From contig CAZRBW010000005.1 of assembly GCA_964598395.1 (NCBI GenBank), positions 1 to 64,000 on the forward strand: 64,000 bases of DNA, given 5' to 3'. A program made the position numbers and the translations under genes. Below, in pieces: positions 44,398 to 52,986 of the stretch. Position 1 is the first letter of the stretch. The number at the start of each line of letters is the position of its first letter. The notes under the pieces were generated by a model. It was given only the letters and a program-made list of their open reading frames with translations, made no database searches and had not been told where the DNA came from. This DNA is from CAXBDP01 sp964598395. GTDB lineage: Bacteria; Bacteroidota; Bacteroidia; Cytophagales; Cyclobacteriaceae.

Positions 44398-44986
44398 AAT
44401 TTTTGGATGTATAGATGTCTAAGATTCAGAAGGACAATATGTGCTTTGAATACCTATTTTCAAAATACTTCTCTTTGGCTGGTCAATACCTGATTTAGAA
44501 TTTTACTTCCTACAATTAATGAGCCTTCCGAATCTAATTCGGCGGAGAGGAAGAAAGCGGGAGGATTGTTTTTTTAATTAGATTGCAAAATTTTTAATTG
44601 CAACCACAAGCATTGAAGTTGAACCTAATAATCATTCGTTCATTTATACTACTAAAGGCCTTGAAATTGGTGGAATTAAGACTCCAGCTCTCACAAAAAG
44701 TCAAAAAAATCATTTTGTCTATTGTATTGTGTTTCAGAAAACTTAATCTGTTTTATTTGGTTACTTTCCCATAAAACCAAACAGAGTATTGCTTTAAAAA
44801 TTGTTTTGTCAGAATTAGGCAAAATAGGTTAAAAAATTGTTAATTTTGACCCATAAATGGGTAAACAAATGTTAATGTTCTCTTCACACAACGACCCTTT
44901 AAATGACTTAATTTTGCATTACAAATCTTTGAGTACTTACAAATTCGTTATACTATTTGTTTTTGAATAAACCGACTTGATTAAAA
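44398..44986 (+). promoter_or_regulatory. 589-bp intergenic promoter region of the Oar-like receptor
   Basis: No gene is visible. The region carries two good -7 boxes, TAATTTTG at 44841-44848 and TAATTTTGC at 44909-44917, the latter 78 bp upstream of the receptor ATG. A hairpin with a 3-base loop lies at 44528-44542 and one octamer copy at 44557-44564, both nearer the M14 gene. Nothing else stands out; the long leader after the second box (about 70 nt) could hold a regulatory RNA but I see no known riboswitch. Confidence 0.45.
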
Positions 44987-47900
44987 ATGTCAAACCAATC
45001 CCAATTTATTATGAAGCTAAAATTTTTACTATCAGTATTGATGGTAGTTGGTGTTGTTTTCATGAGTAGCGATTTGCTAGCTCAGGGTATTACAACATCT
45101 TCTATGACAGGTTATGTGACTGACCAGAATGGCGAAGGCCTACCTGGGGCAAATGTATTAGCAGTTCATGTTCCATCAGGAACAAGATATGTTAGTTCAA
45201 CCATGGTGGATGGTAAATATACTATTCCTGGCATGAGAGTGGGTGGCCCTTACACGGTAACTGTTTCTTACATAGGCTATGAACCTCAAGTGAAAGAAAA
45301 TATCAATCTTTCTCTAGGTGTGGCCGCGAACGTTTCATTTAAAATGCTAGATGAGGGAACGCTATTGCAAGAAGTCGTTGTCTCTGGAAAACAAGATGCA
45401 ACATTTAGTTCTGATAGAACTGGTGCAGCGACTAACGTTGATGAAGAGAGAATCAATTCATTGCCAACATTGAGCAGAAGTATATCTGATTATGCAAGAC
45501 TGACTCCTCAAGCAAATACACGTGGAGGAGGAATTTCATTTGCAGGTGCTAATAACAGATACAACCAATTCGCAATTGATGGTACTGTAAATAACGACGT
45601 ATTTGGTCTTGCAGCCTCAGGTACAAATGGTGGACAGACTGGAACTCAGCCAATTTCACTTGATGCAATCCAAGAAATTAGCGTTGAACTAGCTCCATTC
45701 GATGTACGTATGGGTGGTTTCACTGGTGGTGGTATCAATGCTATTACGCGTTCTGGTACTAACAGCATTAATGGTTCAGCCTATTATTTTGTGAATAATC
45801 AGAATCTTACAGGCAAAGGCGTTATACCTGGCTCTAACACTGAAGGTGAAAAAGTAACTGATTACTCAGAAAGACAATATGGCTTTAGACTAGGTGGTCC
45901 AATCATTAAGGACAAACTTTTCTTCTTCGTAAACGGTGAATTAACAGAACGTACTCAACCTAAGTTGTTTGGTATTGGTGAAGGTTCTAACATTACACAA
46001 AACGAAATTGACCAAGTATTAAGTGTAATCGACAGAATTGCTCCAAATGCTAACGTTGGTGATGCTTCACCTTTCAATGAAGTAGATGAAACACAAAAAG
46101 TGTTCGCTAGAATTGACTGGAGTATCAACGATAGACACAAATTCTCAATCCGTCATAACTATGTGAATTCTGAATCATTGGGTATTTTCAGAAATGCTAA
46201 TACATTTGTTCTTTCAGGTGGCGCATTATTCTTCCCAAGTAAGACAAATACAACTGTTGCTGAATTGTCTTCAAGATTTTCAAACACACTTTCAAATGAA
46301 TTGAGAGTTGGTTTCACTTCAGTTCGTGATAACAGAACTTACGAAGGTGACCCTTTCCCATATGTGAGAGTAGATTTAGACGGTGGTAGAAGTATCCAAT
46401 TAGGTTCTGAGCAGTTCTCAACTGTAAACAGACTATTCCAAGATGTACTTACTATCACTGATAACTTAACTTTTTATAAAGGTAAGAACATTATCACAGT
46501 TGGTACACACAACGAATTTTATCAAATTGAGAATGCATTTATCAGACAGGCATTTGGTTCATACCGATATGCATCTTTAAATGATTGGTTAACTGTAGGT
46601 ACAGGAAACGAAGCATTCCCAATTAGCTATGATCTTTCATTCTCAAATGTGCCTAATGAGCCAAACTGGGCTGCTACTTTTGGTGCTGCTCAATTAGGTT
46701 TCTATGCTCAAAATGAATACCAAGCTAATGATAAATTGAAATTGACATTCGGTATTAGAGCTGATATTCCTTTATTGAATGACGAACCAACTGCAAACCC
46801 AGACTTTAACAATTCAGATATTGCAAGAGAAAATGGTTTAGCAACAAATCAAGTAGCAAGTGGTAATTTGCTTTGGTCTCCTAGAGTAGGTTTCAACTAT
46901 GATGTAAATGGTGATAGAAGTTTACAAGTAAGAGGTGGTGCTGGTATCTTTACTGGTAGAATGCCATTCGTTTGGTTGTCTAACCAATACTCTAACACGG
47001 GTATCCAAATTGGTAGATTGCAAGCACAAAGTAGATTCAACGAATTTCCTGATGGCTTCGAATTCAATCCAAATCCAAATACACAGCCAGATGCTGAAGA
47101 CTTAGGTCTTTCTACTTTCACATCTGAAATTAATGTTTTGGATCCTGACTTTAAGTATCCACAAATTTTCAGAGCCAACTTAGGTTTAGATTACAACTTT
47201 GGTGATGGTTTCGTATTTACTTTTGATGGTATTTACTCTAAAAACATCAACAACATTCTTTACCAAAACTTCAATGTAAGAGGCTTAGAAGATGGTACAG
47301 CCACAACTACTCCTGGCGTTGACAACAGACCAAGATTTGGTGGTAGCTTTATCAACTCTGGCTACACAGATATAATCTACTTGACTAACACAAACAAAGG
47401 TCATACAGCTAATTTCACTGGTCAAATAAGCAAAACTTTTGTAGGTGGTCTTTATGCAAACGTAGGTTATACTTACGGTATATCTAAAGATATTAACCCA
47501 GGCACTTCAAGCCAAGCGGTCTCTAACTGGAGAGGTGTACCAACATCCACTAACCCTAATGATCCTGAGCTTTCTTTCTCAAACTTCATGGTGCCTCATA
47601 GAATTGTTGCTGCCTTGACTTACAGAAAAGAATACCTTGGTAACTTAGCTACTTCTATAGGTGTATTCTACAACGGTCAGTCTGGTTCTCCAATCTCATT
47701 CACATACAATGGTGATGTGAACAGAGATAGAGTATTTGGCAATGATTTGATTTACGTTCCTGCTAATCGCGGTGAAATCGAACTTGTTGATATCGTGAGC
47801 CGTGGCCAATTAGTGAAAACAGCTGATCAACAGTGGACTGAATTAGACGAATACATTAGCAATAACTCTTACCTAGACTCTAGAAGAGGTGATTATGCTG

Positions 47901-48202
47901 AACGTAACGGTGCTTTCGCTCCATTCGAGCACAGATTCGATGTGAGAATTGCACAAGAAGTATTCACTGAGAATGCTGGAAAACTTGAATTCACTTTTGA
48001 TGTGTTCAATGCAGGGAACTTATTGAACAAAGAGTGGGGTAGAAGCTACAGTACTACAGGTACTCAAATTTTAAGAGTGGCTGGCACTAGAACAGATGGT
48101 ACTCCTACTTTCACTTCAAACCTGAGTGGCTCTGAACCATGGGTAGAAAATGATTTCTTCTCTAGATGGAGAGCTCAGTTTGGTGTTCGTTATACTTTCT
48201 AA
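44987..48202 (+). CDS. Oar-like TonB-dependent outer-membrane receptor
   Basis: A 1071-residue outer-membrane protein with signal peptide (LKFLLSVLMVVGVVFMSSDLLAQG), a carboxypeptidase-like regulatory domain (about residues 38-115: GYVTDQNGEGLPGANVLAV ... YTVTVSYIGYEPQV), a plug domain (INSLPTLSRSISDYARLTPQ ... FDVRMGGFTGGGINAITRSG), and a 22-strand-type beta barrel ending in the aromatic RWRAQFGVRYTF. The order matches Oar of Myxococcus and its Bacteroidota homologues, which differ from SusC by having no SusD partner; none is encoded next to it. An ATG at 45011 is an alternative start. Strong promoter boxes and a good terminator suggest high expression. No octamer copy lies in this gene. Confidence 0.9.
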   Translation: MSNQSQFIMKLKFLLSVLMVVGVVFMSSDLLAQGITTSSMTGYVTDQNGEGLPGANVLAVHVPSGTRYVSSTMVDGKYTIPGMRVGGPYTVTVSYIGYEPQVKENINLSLGVAANVSFKMLDEGTLLQEVVVSGKQDATFSSDRTGAATNVDEERINSLPTLSRSISDYARLTPQANTRGGGISFAGANNRYNQFAIDGTVNNDVFGLAASGTNGGQTGTQPISLDAIQEISVELAPFDVRMGGFTGGGINAITRSGTNSINGSAYYFVNNQNLTGKGVIPGSNTEGEKVTDYSERQYGFRLGGPIIKDKLFFFVNGELTERTQPKLFGIGEGSNITQNEIDQVLSVIDRIAPNANVGDASPFNEVDETQKVFARIDWSINDRHKFSIRHNYVNSESLGIFRNANTFVLSGGALFFPSKTNTTVAELSSRFSNTLSNELRVGFTSVRDNRTYEGDPFPYVRVDLDGGRSIQLGSEQFSTVNRLFQDVLTITDNLTFYKGKNIITVGTHNEFYQIENAFIRQAFGSYRYASLNDWLTVGTGNEAFPISYDLSFSNVPNEPNWAATFGAAQLGFYAQNEYQANDKLKLTFGIRADIPLLNDEPTANPDFNNSDIARENGLATNQVASGNLLWSPRVGFNYDVNGDRSLQVRGGAGIFTGRMPFVWLSNQYSNTGIQIGRLQAQSRFNEFPDGFEFNPNPNTQPDAEDLGLSTFTSEINVLDPDFKYPQIFRANLGLDYNFGDGFVFTFDGIYSKNINNILYQNFNVRGLEDGTATTTPGVDNRPRFGGSFINSGYTDIIYLTNTNKGHTANFTGQISKTFVGGLYANVGYTYGISKDINPGTSSQAVSNWRGVPTSTNPNDPELSFSNFMVPHRIVAALTYRKEYLGNLATSIGVFYNGQSGSPISFTYNGDVNRDRVFGNDLIYVPANRGEIELVDIVSRGQLVKTADQQWTELDEYISNNSYLDSRRGDYAERNGAFAPFEHRFDVRIAQEVFTENAGKLEFTFDVFNAGNLLNKEWGRSYSTTGTQILRVAGTRTDGTPTFTSNLSGSEPWVENDFFSRWRAQFGVRYTF

Positions 48203-48231
48203 CCAAGAATAATAGATATTTTACAAATAAG

Positions 48232-48260
48232 ACCAGCTCACAATGTGGGCTGGTTTTTTT
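48232..48260 (+). terminator. Terminator after the Oar-like receptor gene
   Basis: A 10-bp stem with one G-T pair (48232-48241 with 48245-48254), AAT loop, then seven T. The T run ends at the stop codon of the convergent histidine kinase gene. Confidence 0.85.
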
Positions 48261-50184
48261 ATGTCTTAGGAAATTCGATTGTGATCTTGGTGCCATGATT
48301 GATTTCGCTCTGAATAATCAGGTTGCCATCATTCATTTCGACAAATTCCTTGCTTATGAGGAGACCTATGCCGGTGCCACTTTCGCTTCGTGTACCTGTC
48401 TGCGATTGCAATATATAACCTTTCAGAACTTCATTAATTTGTTCTTGGCTCATGCCAATTCCTTCATCTTCGATGACAATCAAATCTTTTAATGCATTCT
48501 GCTGAGTTTTAATAGAGATTGATGATCCTTCCTTTGAAAATTTAATAGCATTACTCACCAAATTCCTGATGACTACTTCAAGCAAGTTTTTATCAGCAAT
48601 AATTGTTGAGTCCTTGGCAATTTCTAATTGGAAGCTAATTCCTTTTTCTTTAGCTGAGTTTGTGAAAATAGAAATAGTACTAGCTATGAACACATCTACT
48701 TTTAGTGGTTCTTTTTCTATTTTAAAGCCTTCCATTTGTGCTTTGGACCACCTTAGCAGGTTGTCTAAGGTTACAAACACTCCATCAACCTCCCGCTTCA
48801 TTTGCCCAAGATGTTTATCAAGTTCATTCTTAGTCATAAAGTCTGAGTGGAGCAGCTCCAAGGCACTTTTCACATGGCCAACAGGAGCCCTTAGATCATG
48901 ACCTACAATTGAGAAAATTCTATTTTTTACTTTATTTACTTCCTCTAATTCGTTTGCTCTTTTCTCTAATATTTCATTTTGTTCATTTATAAGTGCAGTT
49001 GTTTCCTCAAGCTGTTTATTGATCATTTTGGTTCTTCTGTTTATGGCAATCAGCCAAATTAGCAAACCTGCGATAGTGATGATGCCAACAATTCCTACTG
49101 AAATTAGCTTTGCTTTTTCATTAATTTCATGCTGTTGAAGATCATTTTTTGCTTGTAAGAGCTTCAGTTCTGCTTCTTTTTTTTCAGCTTCAAACATGCC
49201 TTGTGTTATTGCCAGTCTACTTTTTGCCGCTTCATTGTTTATGCTGTCATTTAACTGTATGTAGGATTTTTGTGCTTGGAATGCAGGGTTAATATTTCCT
49301 TGATTCTCATGCGCAATGGCTAATAGTTTGTAGCTATTTACAAGTTCATCCATGTATCCATATTCTTTGGATACTTTTTCAGCTGTTTCTAGGGTTTTTA
49401 TGGCTTCAGTATAATTTCCTTTTTGAATTAATGCTTTGCCCAATCTATGGAGAATTGATGCTTCGAACGACCGAAAACTAATTTCCTGCGAAAGCCCAAG
49501 GGCTTCTCTAAATTCAGCAATTGCTTCATCTATTTGCCCTCTTTCTAAATATACATCCCCAATCACTCGCTGTGCGAAGCTAGTTAAGTACAGCGATCCA
49601 TTTTGCCTATTGAATTCGATAGATTTGTTAGCATAATGCATTGCCGAATCTAGCCAGCCGGCTTTCACATAATTAAAGGCAATATTATTAAGGCTTCGAA
49701 TGGTAGTGTTGGTGTCTTCCAAATTCAGACTAATTTCATAGGCCTGCTGGAATTGCTGAATGGCGCCTAAATAATTTTGCTGTTGATAATAAATCGAACC
49801 TAGATTATTCAGTGATCGCGAAGCCTCCTCCATGTCGCCAATGCTATTACTGATTTGAAAGCCTTCCTTGGATTGCCTAAATGATTCCTCCCAATTCCCC
49901 AGGCGATAATTTATCCAGCCGAGGTTTCCCTTAGCTCTAGCTAATCCAAGACTATCCTTTAATGCCAAAGCTAATTTTTCTGCCTCCTGTGCATACAATT
50001 TAGCCTCTTGCAATTCAATTTCTCTAGATTGTAAAGCAAGTTTATTTAATATTTCAATTCTATCTTTTGGCTCGGTAGTTTGGCTTTCCAGCTGCTTAAG
50101 GCTGTCAATATTAAGATTTTGGCCAAAACAAATGCTTGGCAAAAGAAGAGTAGTAAACCAGAGGTATCGGATGAGTTTCTTCAT
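48259..50184 (-). CDS. TPR-containing sensor histidine kinase
   Basis: A 641-residue protein with signal peptide (MKKLIRYLWFTTLLLPSICFG), a periplasmic region of about six TPR repeats (for example ALKDSLGLARAKGNLGWINY and RSLNNLGSIYYQQQNYLGAI), a coiled coil, one membrane helix at about 360-382 (VGIVGIITIAGLLIWLIAI), then a HisKA domain with the phospho-accepting histidine in IFSIVGHDLRAPVGHV and a HATPase domain with N box VVIRNLVSNAIKFS, G1 VIEDEGIGMS and G2 SGTGIGLLI. TPR-type sensor kinases of this form are common in Bacteroidota. No response regulator is adjacent, so it is an orphan kinase. One octamer copy is sense (48789). Confidence 0.92.
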   Translation of the reverse strand: MKKLIRYLWFTTLLLPSICFGQNLNIDSLKQLESQTTEPKDRIEILNKLALQSREIELQEAKLYAQEAEKLALALKDSLGLARAKGNLGWINYRLGNWEESFRQSKEGFQISNSIGDMEEASRSLNNLGSIYYQQQNYLGAIQQFQQAYEISLNLEDTNTTIRSLNNIAFNYVKAGWLDSAMHYANKSIEFNRQNGSLYLTSFAQRVIGDVYLERGQIDEAIAEFREALGLSQEISFRSFEASILHRLGKALIQKGNYTEAIKTLETAEKVSKEYGYMDELVNSYKLLAIAHENQGNINPAFQAQKSYIQLNDSINNEAAKSRLAITQGMFEAEKKEAELKLLQAKNDLQQHEINEKAKLISVGIVGIITIAGLLIWLIAINRRTKMINKQLEETTALINEQNEILEKRANELEEVNKVKNRIFSIVGHDLRAPVGHVKSALELLHSDFMTKNELDKHLGQMKREVDGVFVTLDNLLRWSKAQMEGFKIEKEPLKVDVFIASTISIFTNSAKEKGISFQLEIAKDSTIIADKNLLEVVIRNLVSNAIKFSKEGSSISIKTQQNALKDLIVIEDEGIGMSQEQINEVLKGYILQSQTGTRSESGTGIGLLISKEFVEMNDGNLIIQSEINHGTKITIEFPKT

Positions 50185-50341
50185 TTTCCACTTAATGTTA
50201 AATCTTTTTTTTTCGTTTAGCGAATTTTTTGGATTAAAATATTGAAGATTTCTTTAAGGTTACTTTAAATTTCTACAGATTTATGGTGGACACAGTGATA
50301 GTGCACGAAGGCATACTATTTTCCCTGAAAAGTATTTTTGC

Positions 50342-50369
50342 TTGGTGAACTAATTTAAGTGTAATTTTG
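50342..50369 (+). promoter_or_regulatory. Bacteroidota promoter of ssrA
   Basis: TTG at 50342-50344, 17 bases, then TAATTTTG at 50362-50369, a textbook -33/-7 pair, 15 bases before the mature tmRNA 5' end. The rest of the 200-bp gap upstream shows nothing recognisable. Confidence 0.65.
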
Positions 50370-50384
50370 TCAAGCAATCAATCC

Positions 50385-50750
50385 GGGGCCGACCGGTTTT
50401 GACAGTATGTGTGGTTGAGTGTAAGCATGCCGGGAGTTGGAGGTATTTCCCGTACAAACAAACTTCAAACATTTCAAACGGCGAATCTAATTACGCCCTT
50501 GCTGCCTAATCTAAGTATTAGCTAGCATGTGTCCTGATCATCCTTCGTTCTGCCGGGTGGTCGTCTGGGCATCATCACGCAGAACTGGCTTTCGTAGGTT
50601 TGTGATACGATGGCAAGACTAATTGCAAATAAGGTTTGAGTTAAGGTTTGTTTTGCACCCGACTCGGCTCGAAAACCCAAGTAAAACTAAGCATGTAGAA
50701 AGCGCTACAAGCGCCTTATCTGGACGAGAGTTCGAATCTCTCCGGCTCCA
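50385..50750 (+). ncRNA. ssrA: Transfer-messenger RNA (tmRNA)
   Basis: tmRNA rescues stalled ribosomes with SmpB and tags the nascent protein for degradation. The 5' end GGGGCCG (50385) pairs with CGGCTCC near the 3' end (50743-50749) as an alanyl acceptor stem with one G-T pair, and a T-arm-like GTTCGAATC lies at 50730-50738. The tag reading frame begins at GGC (50480-50482) and encodes GESNYALAA, stopping at TAA 50507-50509; this is close to GETNYALAA-type tags known in Bacteroidota. The 3' CCA is not encoded, so it must be added. One-piece, not permuted. About 366 nt. Confidence 0.95.
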
Positions 50751-50756
50751 CAAAAA

Positions 50757-50797
50757 CACAAAACCCAAAGCAATTGCTTTGGGTTTTGTGTTTTATT
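50757..50797. terminator. Terminator between ssrA and accD
   Basis: A perfect 15-bp stem (50757-50771 with 50776-50790), AATT loop, followed by TTTTATT. It ends ssrA and, in reverse, can serve the convergent accD. Confidence 0.85.
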
Positions 50798-50814
50798 AGT
50801 TTCTTTACTTTAGC

Positions 50815-51675
50815 CTATTTCTTGGTTTTTTTCTCTTCCTCAAGCATTTCAATAAGTAAACTTAGTTTTGCTTTTAGGTTTCTGCGATCAACGATGAAAT
50901 CGAGGAAGCCATGATCCAGTACAAACTCTGAACTTTGAAAGCCTTTAGGCAAATCCTTGCCAATGGTTTCGCGGATTACACGTGGGCCAGCAAAGCCAAT
51001 TAAAGCACCTGGTTCGGAAATATTGAAATCTCCTAGCATTGCATAGCTTGCGGTAACTCCACCTGTAGTTGGGTCTGTAAGCAATGAGATATATGGAATA
51101 CCAGCATTATCCAAAAGAGCAAGCTTTGCTGAAGTCTTGGCCATTTGCATTAGAGAAAAACCAGCTTCCATCATTCTTGCACCACCAGAGCGGCTTATCA
51201 TTAAGAAGGGCTTTTTATTTTTTAATGCATGGTCAATAGCTCTTGCGATTTTTTCACCTACTACCGATCCCATGGAGCCACCAATAAATGAAAAATCCAT
51301 ACAAGCAATCACAATGTCTTTGCCATTGATTTTGCCATAAGCACTTCGAACAGCATCTTTCAATCCTGATTTAGATTGTGTTTCTTTTATCCTTTTTGGA
51401 TAGGGCTTGCTGTCTTCAAATTGCAATGGGTCGCCTGAACTTAATTCTGCATCAAGCTCAGTGAATTTATTACCGTCAAATAAAATCTCAAAGTATTCTT
51501 TTGAACCAATGCGAACGTGGTAGCCATCGTCTGGGCATACATAGCTGTTTGCTTTGAGCTCACGGGTGTGAATAATAGTGCCCGAAGGCGATTTGTACCA
51601 CAGTCCATCGGGTGCATCCTTCTTTTCTGTAGTAGGTGTAAGTATTCCTTTATCTTTTCTTTTAAACCAAGCCAT
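50815..51675 (-). CDS. accD: Acetyl-CoA carboxylase carboxyltransferase subunit beta, zinc ribbon degenerate
   Basis: AccD with AccA transfers carboxyl from biotin to acetyl-CoA, making malonyl-CoA for fatty acid synthesis. The 286 residues include ACMDFSFIGGSMGSVVGEKIARAI, SRSGGARMMEAGFSLMQMAKTSAKL and the oxyanion-hole region LTDPTTGGVTASYAMLGD, GALIGFAGPRVI. In E. coli a Cys4 zinc ribbon occupies residues 27-49; here the matching stretch is GLWYKSPSGTIIHTRELK and NSYVCPDDGYHVRIG, so only one cysteine remains. Bacteroidota AccD sequences often lack these cysteines. It is followed on the same strand, reading upstream, by fba. Confidence 0.93.
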   Translation of the reverse strand: MAWFKRKDKGILTPTTEKKDAPDGLWYKSPSGTIIHTRELKANSYVCPDDGYHVRIGSKEYFEILFDGNKFTELDAELSSGDPLQFEDSKPYPKRIKETQSKSGLKDAVRSAYGKINGKDIVIACMDFSFIGGSMGSVVGEKIARAIDHALKNKKPFLMISRSGGARMMEAGFSLMQMAKTSAKLALLDNAGIPYISLLTDPTTGGVTASYAMLGDFNISEPGALIGFAGPRVIRETIGKDLPKGFQSSEFVLDHGFLDFIVDRRNLKAKLSLLIEMLEEEKKTKK

Positions 51676-51698
51676 AGGAATTTTTTAAAATTCAAAAA

Positions 51699-52772
51699 TT
51701 AAGCGATTGTAATGTCCTTATTAAGGTACACATCTTGTATTGCATTTAGCAATTTTGCACCCTCGTCCATTGGGCGCTGGAAGGCCTTTCTGCCAGAAAT
51801 CAAACCCATACCTCCCGCTCTTTTATTTATAACTGCTGTTTTCACTGCATCGGCAAAATCTGAAGCGCCTTTAGACTCACCTCCAGAATTTATCAAACCT
51901 GCTCTACCCATATAGCAATTGGCTACTTGATAGCGACAAAGATCTATCAAATGATCTGTAGCCAATTCAGTGTACATTCTATCATCAATTTTACCATAGC
52001 TAGAATTTCCCATGTTCAAGGCCTTATATCCGCCATTATTCATTGGAAGCTTTTGCTTTATAATATCTGCTTGTATTGTTACACCCAAATGATTGGCTTG
52101 CGCGGTAAGGTCAGCAGCAACATGGTAATCTACGCCATCTTTTTTGAATGCATTGTTTCTTACATAGCACCATAGAATAGTAGCCATACCTAACTCATGA
52201 GCTCTTTCGAAAGCTTGGGCTACTTCTACAATTTGGCGGGAGGATTCATCTGAACCAAAGTAGATGGTTGCACCCACTGCCACCGCTCCCAAATTCCAAG
52301 CTTCCTCTACTGACCCAAACATTATCTGGTCAAATTTATTCGGGTATGTAAGCAATTCATTGTGGTTGATTTTCACAATGAAAGGAATCTTATGAGCGTA
52401 TTTTCTAGACATCATTGCCAAGTTGCCAAAGGTCGTTGCAACTGCATTACAGCCACCTTCCATTGCCAATTTAATGATGTTTTCAGGATCAAAATATATT
52501 GGATTTTTAGCAAAAGAAGCGCCACCGCTATGCTCTATTCCCTGATCTACAGGAAGTATAGATACATATCCAGTATTTGCCAATCGGCCAGTGTTGAATA
52601 ATTGAGCCAAGCTTCTTAATACTTGTGGACTACGATTGGAATTTGCAAAAACTTGGTTTACAAAATTTGGCCCTGGCAAATGAAGGAGATCCTTATTGAT
52701 GGTTTTACACTCATGGCTAAGCAGGTTTTCTGCGCCCTCTCCTAATAATTCTTGAATTTTATCTAAGGTCAT
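51699..52772 (-). CDS. fba: Class I fructose-bisphosphate aldolase, DhnA/archaeal type
   Basis: A 357-residue TIM-barrel class I aldolase of the DhnA (FbaB) group that splits fructose-1,6-bisphosphate in glycolysis. Motifs seen are GYVSILPVDQGIEHSGGASFAKNPIYFDPENI, AVATTFGNLAMMSRKYAHKIPFIVKINHNELLTYP, AVAVGATIYFGSDESSRQI and GLINSGGESKGASDFADAV. I start at the ATG at 52772, because the promoter box at 52807 leaves almost no leader for the upstream ATG at 52796. It is 23 bp upstream of accD on the same strand. Two octamer copies are in it (51811 sense, 52236 antisense). Confidence 0.88.
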   Translation of the reverse strand: MTLDKIQELLGEGAENLLSHECKTINKDLLHLPGPNFVNQVFANSNRSPQVLRSLAQLFNTGRLANTGYVSILPVDQGIEHSGGASFAKNPIYFDPENIIKLAMEGGCNAVATTFGNLAMMSRKYAHKIPFIVKINHNELLTYPNKFDQIMFGSVEEAWNLGAVAVGATIYFGSDESSRQIVEVAQAFERAHELGMATILWCYVRNNAFKKDGVDYHVAADLTAQANHLGVTIQADIIKQKLPMNNGGYKALNMGNSSYGKIDDRMYTELATDHLIDLCRYQVANCYMGRAGLINSGGESKGASDFADAVKTAVINKRAGGMGLISGRKAFQRPMDEGAKLLNAIQDVYLNKDITIA

Positions 52773-52806
52773 GACGAGTGAATATGAATGATTCATTAAT
52801 GGACTT

Positions 52807-52814
52807 CAAAGATA
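52807..52814 (-). promoter_or_regulatory. -7 box for fba-accD
   Basis: Reads TATCTTTG on the minus strand (TAnnTTTG), 35 bases upstream of the ATG at 52772. Confidence 0.55.
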
Positions 52815-52986
52815 TAGTTTTTTTGGCAAAGGAATATGTGTTCATCCTGTACAATTGATAAGTTGCTTATATATCTCGCTCATCCGCATTGATTTAATTG
52901 TTGCAAAATACACTTTTTTATCAACGGTATTTGAAAAGAAAAAAATGAAAAGAATTGATTGTATATTGAAACTCAAAAAATAACCC

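Noticed and set aside
44987..48202. Absence of the octamer from the 3.2-kb receptor gene as sign of foreign origin
   Set aside because: At one copy per 2 kb a gap of 3-5 kb is expected by chance among 32 intervals; 30792 to 36415 is longer and lies in core genes.
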